From the NCBI GenBank assembly GCA_947471745.1, contig CANJKZ010001018.1, forward strand, positions 1,110,001 through 1,174,000: a stretch of 64,000 nucleotides of DNA, given 5' to 3'. The notes under the pieces were generated by a model. That model ran no database searches. It saw only the letters and a program-made list of their open reading frames with translations, and was not told where the DNA came from. Shown piece by piece: positions 1 to 11,400 of this stretch. The translations under genes and the position numbers were made by a program. The stretch is from Closterium sp. Naga37s-1 (lineage: Eukaryota > Streptophyta > Zygnematophyceae > Desmidiales > Closteriaceae). The number at the start of each line of letters is the position of its first letter. The stretch's first letter is position 1.

Positions 1-1714
1 GACGATCGCAGGTGAGGTTCTGCGGTGTTGATGTGGCACGACTTCATTCTGAGGCCTCTGACACCTCCCTCGCTCTCAATGCACTTCTCCTCGCCCCATT
101 CCTCCTCACCCCCCCTCATCACCCTTTGTCACACCCTCATATCCTCTCCCACCCCCAACCCAAGCCTCTTTCTTTCATTAGGCGCCGGAATATTCCTCAC
201 TCATCCTCACGCATCCTCACGCATCCTCACGCATCACGTTTTTCAAAGACTGAAAACCACGCAACGCAATGGCCTGTTGTGCTTCTCCCTTTCCTTGTCC
301 CGTCTCGCCTGTTCCTCTGCAGGTCGGCACGGGCTCACGTTCTGAGAAGATCCGAACGTACAACTACAAGGTGGGCATTCTGTGCTGGCAATGCAATGGG
401 GTAGGCATGCCTTCTTCGCCAATGGTACAAAGAGAGGTGTGAACGCGTTGCTTCCGGAATTTGACAAGGGTGTCACCATCGCACCAAGATCAACTCTCAT
501 GTGCTTCCTGCATTACATGCATATGCATAAAGAAATGCTTTTCATACCTCTCCAACTCACCCAACCCCCCCACCATCAGGAAAACCGGGTGTCGGATCAT
601 CGCAACAAGATCAACTCTTTTGTTGTCCCTGTACCCTCATGATAAGACAGCCCCCCTCCCCATCCCCCCACCATCAGGACAACCGGGTGTCGGACCATCG
701 CACCAAGATCAACTCTTTTGTTGTCCCTGTACCCTCATGATAAGACAGCCCCCCTCCCCATCCCCCCACCATCAGGACAACCGGGTGTCGGACCATCGCA
801 CCAAGATCAACTATGACCTCGGCTCGTTCCTCAATGGCGATATCGACAACGCCATCCAGGTGAGGACGGACAACGCCATCCAGGTGAGGACGGACAATGC
901 CATCCAGGTGAGGACGGACAATGCCATCCAGGTGAGGACGGACAATGCCACCCAGGTGAGGACTGGTGATTTTTAAGCTGTAACATGTAAGGCTGAGAAT
1001 GCCACTCAAGTAAGGCTGAGAATGCCGTTTATTCAAATACCCCCACTCCCTGTCCGTCCTCTTCTGTTTTCTCTTCTGTTTTCTCTTCTGGTTTCTCCTC
1101 TGTTGTCTCTTCTGTTTTTCTTTCCCGCCCGATCCATTGCTCCCCTCCTTCCCGTGTGCCCAGTCCATGGTGTCAGTGGCACGCAAGGAAGGAGCACAAG
1201 GAGATGGTGGCTCTCACTCAAACACAAGATTACCTTTTCGACCAACTTAACAAGGAGCAGACGGAGAGGTGCCTCAAAAGCACGCAGAGAAGGAGCACAA
1301 GGAGATGGAGGCACTCAACGAAACGCAAGAGCATCTTCCTTCAAGTCTTGCTGTCTTTCTCTTCTCCACCCACTTCTCCCCATCCCCCCAGCCCACCAGT
1401 CCATGGTAGCGATGGAGCATAAAGAGATGCTGGCTTACCTTCCCTCTCACTAAAGTCTCTCTTCTGCCATGCCATTCCACCCTCTTTCCCCCATCCCCCC
1501 CTCTTTCCTTCCTCTCCCCCATTCTTCCCACCAGTCAATGGTGGCGATGGAGCAGAAGGAGATGCGGGGTGAACTTCCCTCTGACCAGGTCTCTCTGCTG
1601 CCATTCCACCCTCTTCCCCCCCTTCCCCTCTCCTGCCCCCACCAGTCCATGGTGGCCATGGAGCAGAAGGAGATGCTGGAGGAGCTGGCAGCGTCCGTGC
1701 AGACCACAGTTTGA
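1..1714 (+). CDS. Plastid-type peptide chain release factor 1, 3' end of gene (partial)
   Basis: Class I release factor (RF1/PrfA family), which ends translation at UAA and UAG; the plastid form is the best match. Exons read here: 1-11 (end of an exon, codons for RSQ), 323-370, 776-859 and 1646-1714. All joins are GT-AG and keep phase 0. The second exon gives VGTGSRSEKIRTYNYK, the family motif that follows the GGQ domain. The third gives DNRVSDHRTKINYDLG. The last gives SMVAMEQKEMLEELAASVQ and stops at TGA 1712-1714. From memory, this agrees well with the C-terminus of the Arabidopsis plastid factor. The catalytic GGQ loop and the N-terminal half lie left of the window. Exons 3 and 4 are preceded by partial extra copies of themselves, listed separately, so the exon choice rests on the only copies that complete the reading frame. 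A mitochondrial RF1 is the main alternative. Confidence 0.88.
463..775 (+). repeat. Partial copies of RF1 exon 3 start, each with an acceptor
   Basis: The stretch opening the third RF1 exon (from 776) is repeated upstream at about 575 and 681, each after ACCATCAG, so each has its own AG acceptor. A more decayed piece lies at about 467-500. The copies share the segment coding for NRVSDHR and KIN, then diverge into 'ctctttt' sequence and never reach the exon's 3' half. The period of the two good copies is about 106 and 95 bases. They look like decoy or fossil exon starts made by tandem duplication. Confidence 0.75.
845..976 (+). repeat. 24-bp array across the RF1 exon 3 donor site
   Basis: Starting inside exon 3 (GACAACGCCATCCAG) and running over its donor GTGAGG, a 24-bp unit repeats about five times, with later units carrying 'aatgcc' or 'caccc' variants. 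Weaker copies continue to about 1026 (AATGCCACTCAAGTAAGG). Every good unit holds the exon end CCATCCAG followed by GTGAGG, a consensus 5' splice site. Use of the first donor is assumed because it keeps the exon at the length expected for the family. Confidence 0.85.
1162..1645 (+). repeat. Upstream partial copies of RF1 last exon
   Basis: Pieces resembling the last exon (CAG then TCCATGGTGGCCATGGAG) occur after acceptors near 1164, 1396 and 1537 before the working copy at 1646. Each keeps CAGT(C/C)(C/A)ATGGT and much of the following coding stretch but soon runs into pyrimidine-rich intron sequence ('ccttccctct'). A further diverged piece lies at 1245-1320. Only the copy at 1646 reaches the family-like C-terminus and stop. 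Confidence 0.75.
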
Positions 1715-2474
1715 GCCTGACCGAGTCACTGTGACGTACGAAAGTGTAGGATGGGCAGAGGAAAACCAGACTAATGCCTGTATAAAACTACTGCCTAGGA
1801 TTTGGAAAGTAGATCACCATAGCTTCTGTTATTGGAAACCATGAAATGGGACTTTAGAATCCAGTTTGTTTCTTGAGAATTCTCAAAAATCACACCCATG
1901 TGCACTTGTTTGCGCAAGGTGCCTCTGATTTTGAAAGCATATACGGTATCTTCCAAGTACAATCATCAAGCCCGCTGACGTCTTAAAGTCAGACATGTGG
2001 CTTCAACATTGTCATCCCTAGTTGGTCAAGCTTTTTTCGCCTCGATTAAAATAACTCCCTGACTGGTACCATGCTTTTCCATCGAATACAAGACCCTGGA
2101 AATGATAGGGTATGGGTTTATTACAAGCGTGAAAATCTTGTAAAGCCCGTATGTATATTTGTGAGTTAAGTCTTAAAGAGTGTTCGGATGCTGGAAGCAT
2201 TTGCGAGTTTTCGCAAAACTCGCTCGCGACAACCGTTAGCACGGCTAATTTCGAAACTCTTGGGACTTTCAGTGGGGAAAACCCACAGTGCATCCGTCAG
2301 CCCGTCAAGGTCCTTCGATGTGAAGCTTGCTTTGCCACTGCATTTTGCGCACACACGTTTAGTCACTGTGGCTTTCTGGAACCGCGATAGTCGTCACCCA
2401 TACATCTCGGATTTGATTTGTCTTTACGACGTTCAGTTCAGCATCCCATCTGTTATTCGTAATTGGGAACCGAA
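1715..2474. other. Spacer between RF1 and FCF1
   Basis: The 760 bases between the RF1 stop and the FCF1 start must hold the 3' end of one transcript and the promoter of the other, as both genes point right. I see no gene and no repeat array in it. The stretch is AT-richer than the gene introns. No clear TATA box or poly(A) signal can be assigned with confidence. Confidence 0.5.
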
Positions 2475-5400
2475 ATGGGGAGAGCACGTAAGGCGCGGAA
2501 GTACGCGGAGGTGAAAAGACTAATCAACCCAAAGGAGATAAAACAGTGAGTTACAATCTCTTCGTTCCCGCCCGCCAAGCTGTCTCGATTCGTGCCACGG
2601 ATCTTGCCAGCCGTCGTGGCGTAGTGATCGACGCGCGTCATTCAGTTGGCTGCGCGCTGATACTGGCGGACGTCAAATGCCTGTCGTTTGGGAAACCTGG
2701 GAAAGTTGGTGGGAGGCGGGCGATGATGACGACACGCAGAGGCATAGGGCGTCACGGAACGGTTTCACGGAGCGTGAGAAGGAGAATCGGTTTAGAAACG
2801 ATGGGGATGCATTCTGACAGAAACGAGAGGTAAACCCGTATGCATTCTAAACCCTGCCGAAGATTCGAAGGGGATACGGTGCAAGCCCGGCGAGGGGTTT
2901 CGAGTGACGCACATGCGAGTGTGTGCGAATGCTGTGCGTGCGGCCTTTGAGTCGACTCAAGATTCACCGTGTGCATGGTGCACATGCGTGTGTGCTTGCA
3001 TGCTGTGCGGTGCTGTGCGGTGGGCAGGTATCGCCAGGACGTGTTGGACCCCAAGAAACCAGACAGCGAGAAGGACAAGCTTCCACGCAATGTGTGAGTC
3101 CTGCTGTGAGAATTATTATAATCTCCTTGCACCAAAAACCCCAGCATCTGAGGTGTACCCGATCATGGAGCATAAACCCGAAACCCCGAAACCCCAATCC
3201 GTGTGATCGTGCTCTCTCGTTCGCTCTTTTTCATGCTTACACATATACCTTTGCACAATTCATCTCCCTAGTCTGCACCTCTCACAGTCTCCCTCTATCT
3301 ACCTCCTCTTGCTTCCTCCTCTTGCTTCCTCCTCTTGCTTCCTCCTCTTGCTTCCTCCTCTTGCTTCCTCCTCTTGCTTCCTCCTCTTGCTTCCTCCTCT
3401 TGCTTCCTCCTCTTGCTTCCTCCTCTTGCTTCCTCCTCTTGCTTCCTCCTCTTGCTTCCTCCTCTTGCTTCCTCCTCTTGCTTCCTCCTCTTGCTTCCTC
3501 CTCTTGCTTCCTCCTCTTGCTTCCTCCGGCTCCCCTCGCATGCGCGTGGCGTGTGGCATGTGATGTGACGCTGCGGCGTGGCGTGCCATATGGCATCTGA
3601 TGTGTGGCGTGCCATATGGCATCTGATGTGTGGCGTGCCATATGGCATCTGATGTGTGGCGTGCCATATGGCATCTGATGTGTGGCGTGCCATATGGCAT
3701 CTGATGTGTGGCGTGCCATATGGCATCTGATGTGTGGCGTGCCATATGGCATCTGATGTGTGGCGTGCCATATGGCATCTGATGTGTGGCGTGCGAGTTG
3801 TGGCGGGGGGCGCATGGTGGCATCATGGTGTGTGCCGTGTGGTGCGGGCGTGGCATATGGCATCCGATGTGTGGTATCATGCGGCATCATGTGGCATGTG
3901 GCATGGTGCATGGTGCATGTGGGATGGTGCATGTGGCATGGTGCATGGTGCATGTGTCATGGTGCATGTGTCATGGTGCATGTGGCATGGTGCATGTGTG
4001 ACGGTACAGCCCCAACGTGTCATCGGCGCTATTCTTCAAGCACAACACGGCGCTGGGTCCGCCCTACCAGGTGCTCGTGGACACCAACTTCATCAACTTC
4101 TCCATCTCCAACAAGGTCTGATCCGCCCTCCCTCCCCATCTCCAACAAGGTCTGATCCGCCCTCCCTCCCCATCTCCAACAAGGTCTGATCCGCCCTCCC
4201 GCAACCCCATCACGTGCCCTTTTTCACTCCACTCACAAGTCACGTTCCCTTTTTCACTCCACTCACAAGTCACGTTCCCTTTTTCACTCCACTCACAAGT
4301 CACGTTCCCTTTTTCACTCCACTCACAAGTCACGTTCCCTTTTTCACTCCACTCACAAGTCACGTTCCCTTTTTCACTCCACTCACAAGTCACGTTCCCT
4401 TTTTCACTCCACTCACAAGTCACGTTCCCCTTTTCACTCCACTCACAAGTCACGTTCCCCTTTTCACTCCACTCACAAGTCACGTTCCCTCCTCCGCACA
4501 CCCGCGCCCCTCCACACGCCCACCCCGCCTCGCCATGCCGCACTTGGACTTACACTCCTCAGTTGCTGCCATTGCACCACGGATTATGCTGTTGCCATTG
4601 CACCACGGATTATGCTGCTGCCAAGCCTCCCATTGCTGCATTGCTGATTCCTCTTATTACCGCCCACATGCTTCCAGCCCATGCATAGCCTTCTCATGAT
4701 TACCCAACTGTCCCTTCCATATCCCCCATCTCTGCCCTCTCTTTCCTATTGTGCGTTTCCTATTGTGCGTTTGCTATGTGTTCCTGCCTTGCAACGTGCT
4801 GGCTGCCCGGTGCTGGCTGGGTTGGTCCGCGTTGGTGATTGAGCACGTTGGTTGGTGGTCCGCGTAAATGAATGCGCACGTTGGTTGGTGGTGTCATCAC
4901 ATCACCGGATCTTTGGCATCATGCTCATGCTGGCTCGGATGGCCACACGACCAGCTTGATCTGGAGAAGGCCATGATGGATTGCCTCTACGCTAAATGTC
5001 AGTTCCTCCACTCCACTCCGCCGCACGCATCGCCCATGAGCTTTAACGATCTGTCGTGATTCATGATCATTTCTCATTATCTTACATGATCCTCGATCGT
5101 TGATGGCCTATGAGTTCAAAGTTTCATAATTTCGCCTGATGCTGGCCACAGCTGGCTCTCTTTTAGCCCACCGACATTGAATGCATGCACTTGTCTGTGC
5201 TCCTTAGGTCATCCCTCCACTCCACGTTCCATCCTCGGCTACTCCATCTCTGCCCCTCATTGCGTCCACCCTTTTGCCAATAACAACATTGTGTGTGCCT
5301 GCCTGCCTGTGTGCGTGTGCATGGGCATGCATGCATCGCAGGCACGCCATGCATAACGGACTGTGTCTTGGCAGAACTGGAGAAGCTCGGTCAGATGTAC

Positions 5401-8400
5401 CGAGTGGCGCTCAGGTGGGTCAGATGTACCGAGTGGCGCTCAGGTGGGTGGGTCAGATGTACCGAGTGGCGCTCAGGTGGGTCAGATGTACCGAGTGGCG
5501 CTCAGGTGGGTGGGTCAGATGTACCGAGTGGCGCTCAGGTGGGTCAGATGTACCGAGTGGCACTCAGGTGGGTGGGTCAGATGTACCGAGTGGCGCTCAG
5601 GTGGGTCAGATGTACCGAGTGGCGCTCAGGTGGGTCAGATGTACCGAGTGGCGCTCAGGTGGGTGGGTCAGATGTACCGAGTGGCGCTCAGGTGGGTCAG
5701 ATGTACCGAGTGGCGCTCAGGTGGGTGGGTCAGATGTACCGAGTGGCGCTCAGGTGGGTCAGATGTACCGAGTGGCGCTCAGGTGGGTGGGTCAGATGTA
5801 CCGAGTGGCGCTCAGGTGGGTCAGATGTACCGAGTGGCGCTCAGGTGGGTCAGATGTACCGAGTGGCGCTCAGGTGGGTCAGATGTACCGAGTGGCGCTC
5901 AGGTGGGTCAGATGTACCGAGTGGCGCTCAGGTGGGTCAGATGTACCGAGTGGCGCTCAGGTGGGTCAGATGTACCGAGTGGCGCTCAGGTGGGTCAGAT
6001 GTACCGAGTGGCGCTCAGGTGGGTCAGAATGTACCGAGTGGCGCTCAGGTGGGTCAGATGTACCGAGTGGCGCTCAGGTGGGTCAGATGTACCGAGTGGC
6101 GCTCAGGTGGGTCAGATGTACCGAGTGGCGCTCAGGTGGGTCAGATGTACCGAGTGGCGCTCAGGTGGGTCAGATGTACCCGAGTGGCGCTCAGGTGGGT
6201 CAGATGTACCGAGTGGCGCTCAGGTGGGGTCAGATGTACCGAGTGGCGCTCAGGTGGGTCAGATGTACCGAGTGGCGCTCAGGTGGGTCAGATGTACCGA
6301 GTGGCGCTCAGGTGGGTCAGATGTACCGAGTGGCGCTCAGGTGGGTCAGATGTACCGAGTGGTGCCTCCCCTCCCTCCTGCCTCCCTCCTGCCTCCCTCC
6401 TGCCTCCCTCCTGCCTCCCTCCTGCCTCCCTCCTGCCTCCCTCCTGCCTCCCTCCTGCCTCCCTCCTGCCTCCCTCCTGCCTCCCTCCTGCCTCCCTCCT
6501 GCCTCCCTCCTGCCTCCCTCCTGCCTCCCTCCTGCCTCCCTCCTGCCTCCCTCCTGCCTCCCTCCTGCCTCCCTCCTGCCTCCCTCCTGCCTCCCTCCTG
6601 CCTCCCTCCTGCCTCCCTCCTGCCTCCCTCCTGCCTCCCTCCTGCCCTCGCTCCTGCCCTCTTTCCAACTCCCCTTCCCTTGCCGTCCTCTCAGTCACAT
6701 CCTCATCTCTCGTGCCTCAATCACACTTTCTTCCTCATCTCTCGTGCCTCAATCACACTTTCTTCCTCATCTCTCGTGCCTCAATCACACTTTCTTCCTC
6801 ATCTCTCGTGCCTCAATCACACTTTCTTCCTCATCTCTCGTGCCTCAATCACACTTTCTTCCTCATCTCTCGTGCCTCAATCACACTTTCTTCCTCATCT
6901 CTCGTGCCTCAATCACACTTTCTTCCTCATCTCTCGTGCCTCAATCACACTTTCTTCCTCATCTCTCGTGCCTCAATCACACTTTCTTCCTCATCTCTCG
7001 TGCCTCAATCACACTTTCTTCCTCATCTCTCGTGCCTCAATCACACTTTCTTCCTCATCTCTCGTGCCTCAATCACACTTTCTTCCTCATCTCTCGTGCC
7101 TCAATCACACTTTCTTCCTCATCTCTCGTGCCTCAATCACACTTTCTTCCTCATCTCTCGTGCCTCAATCACACTTTCTTCCTCATCTCTCGTGCCTCAA
7201 TCACACTTTCTTCCTCATCTCTCGTGCCTCAATCACACTTTCTTCCTCATCTCTCGTGCCTCAATCACACTTTCTTCCTCATCTCTCGTGCCTCAATCAC
7301 ACTTTCTTCCTCATCTCTCGTGCCTCAATCACACTTTCTTCCTCATCTCTCGTGCCTCAATCACACTTTCTTCCTCATCTCTCGTGCCTCAATCACACTT
7401 TCTTCCTCATCTCTCGTGCCTCAATCACACTTTCTTCCTCATCTCTCGTGCCTCAATCACACTTTCTTCCTCATCTCTCGTGCCTCAATCACACTTTCTT
7501 CCTCATCTCTCGTGCCTCAATCACACTTTCTTCCTCATCTCTCGTGCCTCAATCACACTTTCTTCCTCATCTCTCGTGCCTCAATCACACTTTCTTCCTC
7601 ATCTCTCGTGCCTCAATCACACTTTCTTCCTCATCTCTCGTGCCTCAATCACACTTTCTTCCTCATCTCTCGTGCCTCAATCACACTTTCTTCCTCATCT
7701 CTCGTGCCTCAATCACACTTTCTTCCTCATCTCTCGTGCCTCAATCACACTTTCTTCCTCATCTCTCGTGCCTCAATCACACTTTCTTCCTCATCTCTCG
7801 TGCCTCAATCACACTTTCTTCCTCATCTCTCGTGCCTCAATCACACTTTCTTCCTCATCTCTCGTGCCTCAATCACACTTTCTTCCTCATCTCTCGTGCC
7901 TCAATCACACTTTCTTCCTCATCTCTCGTGCCTCAATCACACTTTCTTCCTCATCTCTCGTGCCTCAATCACACTTTCTTCCTCATCTCTCGTGCCTCAA
8001 TCACACTTTCTTCCTCATCTCTCGTGCCTCAATCACACTTTCTTCCTCATCTCTCGTGCCTCAATCACACTTTCTTCCTCATCTCTCGTGCCTCAATCAC
8101 ACTTTCTTTCCTCATCTCTCGTGCCTCAATCACACTTTCTTCCTCATCTCTCGTGCCTCAATCACACTTTCTTCCTCATCTCTCGTGCCTCAATCACACT
8201 TTCTTCCTCATCTCTCGTGCCTCAATCACACTTTCTTCCTCATCTCTCGTGCCTCAATCACACTTTCTTCCTCATCTCTCGTGCCTCAATCACACTTTCT
8301 TCCTCATCTCTCGTGCCTCAATCACACTTTCTTCCTCATCTCTCGTGCCTCAATCACACTTTCTTCCTACTCTCTCGTGCCTCAATCACACTTTCTTCCT

Positions 8401-11400
8401 CATCTCTCGTGCCTCAATCACACTTTCTTCCTCATCTCTCGTGCCTCAATCACACTTTCTTCCTCATCTCTCGTGCCTCAATCACACTTTCTTCCTCATC
8501 TCTCGTGCCTCAATCACACTTTCTTCCTCATCTCTCGTGCCTCAATCACACTTTCTTCCTCATCTCTCGTGCCTCAATCACACTTTCTTCCTCATCTCTC
8601 GTGCCTCAATCACACTTTCTTCCTCATCTCTCGTGCCTCAATCACACTTTCTTCCTCATCTCTCGTGCCTCAATCACACTTTCTTCCTCATCTCTCGTGC
8701 CTCAATCACACTTTCTTCCTCATCTCTCGTGCCTCAATCACACTTTCTTCCTCATCTCTCGTGCCTCAATCACACTTTCTTCCTCATCTCTCGTGCCTCA
8801 ATCACACTTTCTTCCTCATCTCTCGTGCCTCAATCACACTTTCTTCCTCATCTCTCGTGCCTCAATCACACTTTCTTCCTCATCTCTCGTGCCTCAATCA
8901 CACTTTCTTCCTCATCTCTCGTGCCTCAATCACACTTTCTTCCTCATCTCTCGTGCCTCAATCACACTTTCTTCCTCATCTCTCGTGCCTCAATCACACT
9001 TTCTTCCTCATCTCTCTTGCCTCCAATCACCCTTCTTCCTCATCTCTCGTGCCTCAATCACACTTTCTTCCTCATCTCTCGTGCCTCAATCACACTTTCT
9101 TCCTCATCTCTCGTGCCTCAATCACACTTTCTTCCTCATCTCTCGTGCCTCAATCACACTTTCTTCCTCATCTCTCGTGCCTCAATCACACTTTCTTCCT
9201 CATCTCTCGTGCCTCAATCACACTTTCTTCCTCATCTCTCGTGCCTCAATCACACTTTCTTCCTCATCTCTCGTGCCTCAATCACACTTTCTTCCTCATC
9301 TCTCGTGCCTCAATCACACTTTCTTCCTCATCTCTCGTGCCTCAATCACACTTTCTTCCTCATCTCTCGTGCCTCAATCACACTTTCTTCCTCATCTCTC
9401 GTGCCTCAATCACACTTTCTTCCTCATCTCTCGTGCCTCAATCACACTTTCTTCCTCATCTCTCGTGCCTCAATCACACTTTCTTCCTCATCTCTCGTGC
9501 CTCAATCACACTTTCTTCCTCATCTCTCGTGCCTCAATCACACTTTCTTCCTCATCTCTCGTGCCTCAATCACACTTTCTTCCTCATCTCTCGTGCCTCA
9601 ATCACACTTTCTTCCTCATCTCTCGTGCCTCAATCACACTTTCTTCCTCATCTCTCGTGCCTCAATCACACTTTCTTCCTCATCTCTCGTGCCTCAATCA
9701 CACTTTCTTCCTCATCTCTCGTGCCTCAATCACACTTTCTTCCTCATCTCTCGTGCCTCAATCACACTTTCTTCCTCATCTCTCGTGCCTCAATCACACT
9801 TTCTTCCTCATCTCTCGTGCCTCAATCACACTTTCTTCCTCATCTCTCGTGCCTCAATCACACTTTCTTCCTCATCTCTCGTGCCTCAATCACACTTTCT
9901 TCCTCATCTCTCGTGCCTCAATCACACTTTCTTCCTCATCTCTCGTGCCTCAATCACACTTTCTTCCTCATCTCTCGTGCCTCAATCACACTTTCTTCCT
10001 CATCTCTCGTGCCTCAATCACACTTTCTTCCTCATCTCTCGTGCCTCAATCACACTTTCTTCCTCATCTCTCGTGCCTCAATCACACTTTCTTCCTCATC
10101 TCTCGTGCCTCAATCACACTTTCTTCCTCATCTCTCGTGCCTCAATCACACTTTCTTCCTCATCTCTCGTGCCTCAATCACACTTTCTTCCTCATCTCTC
10201 GTGCCTCAATCACACTTTCTTCCTCATCTCTCGTGCCTCAATCACACTTTCTTCCTCATCTCTCGTGCCTCAATCACACTTTCTTCCTCATCTCTCGTGC
10301 CTCAATCACACTTTCTTCCTCATCTCTCGTGCCTCAATCACACTTTCTTCCTCATCTCTCGTGCCTCAATCACACTTTCTTCCTCATCTCTCGTGCCTCA
10401 ATCACACTTTCTTCCTCATCTCTCGTGCCTCAATCACACTTTCTTCCTCATCTCTCGTGCCTCAATCACACTTTCTTCCTCATCTCTCGTGCCTCAATCA
10501 CACTTTCTTCCTCATCTCTCGTGCCTCAATCACACTTTCTTCCTCATCTCTCGTGCCTCAATCACACTTTCTTCCTCATCTCTCGTGCCTCAATCACACT
10601 TTCTTCCTCATCTCTCGTGCCTCAATCACACTTTCTTCCTCATCTCTCGTGCCTCAATCACACTTTCTTCCTCATCTCTCGTGCCTCAATCACACTTTCT
10701 TCCTCATCTCTCGTGCCTCAATCACACTTTCTTCCTCATCTCTCGTGCCTCAATCACACTTTCTTCCTCATCTCTCGTGCCTCAATCACACTTTCTTCCT
10801 CATCTCTCGTGCCTCAATCACACTTTCTTCCTCATCTCTCGTGCCTCAATCACACTTTCTTCCTCATCTCTCGTGCCTCAATCACACTTTCTTCCTCATC
10901 TCTCGTGCCTCAATCACACTTTCTTCCTCATCTCTCGTGCCTCAATCACACTTTCTTCCTCATCTCTCGTGCCTCAATCACACTTTCTTCCTCATCTCTC
11001 GTGCCTCAATCACACTTTCTTCCTCATCTCTCGTGCCTCAATCACACTTTCTTCCTCATCTCTCGTGCCTCAATCACACTTTCTTCCTCATCTCTCGTGC
11101 CTCAATCACACTTTCTTCCTCATCTCTCGTGCCTCAATCACACTTTCTTCCTCATCTCTCGTGCCTCAATCACACTTTCTTCCTCATCTCTCGTGCCTCA
11201 ATCACACTTTCTTCCTCATCTCTCGTGCCTCAATCACACTTTCTTCCTCATCTCTCGTGCCTCAATCACACTTTCTTCCTCATCTCTCGTGCCTCAATCA
11301 CACTTTCTTCCTCATCTCTCGTGCCTCAATCACACTTTCTTCCTCATCTCTCGTGCCTCAATCACACTTTCTTCCTCATCTCTCGTGCCTCAATCACACT

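Noticed and set aside
2151-2514. Small frames upstream of FCF1
   Set aside because: They overlap in several frames and match nothing; the FCF1 start at 2475 is clear without them.
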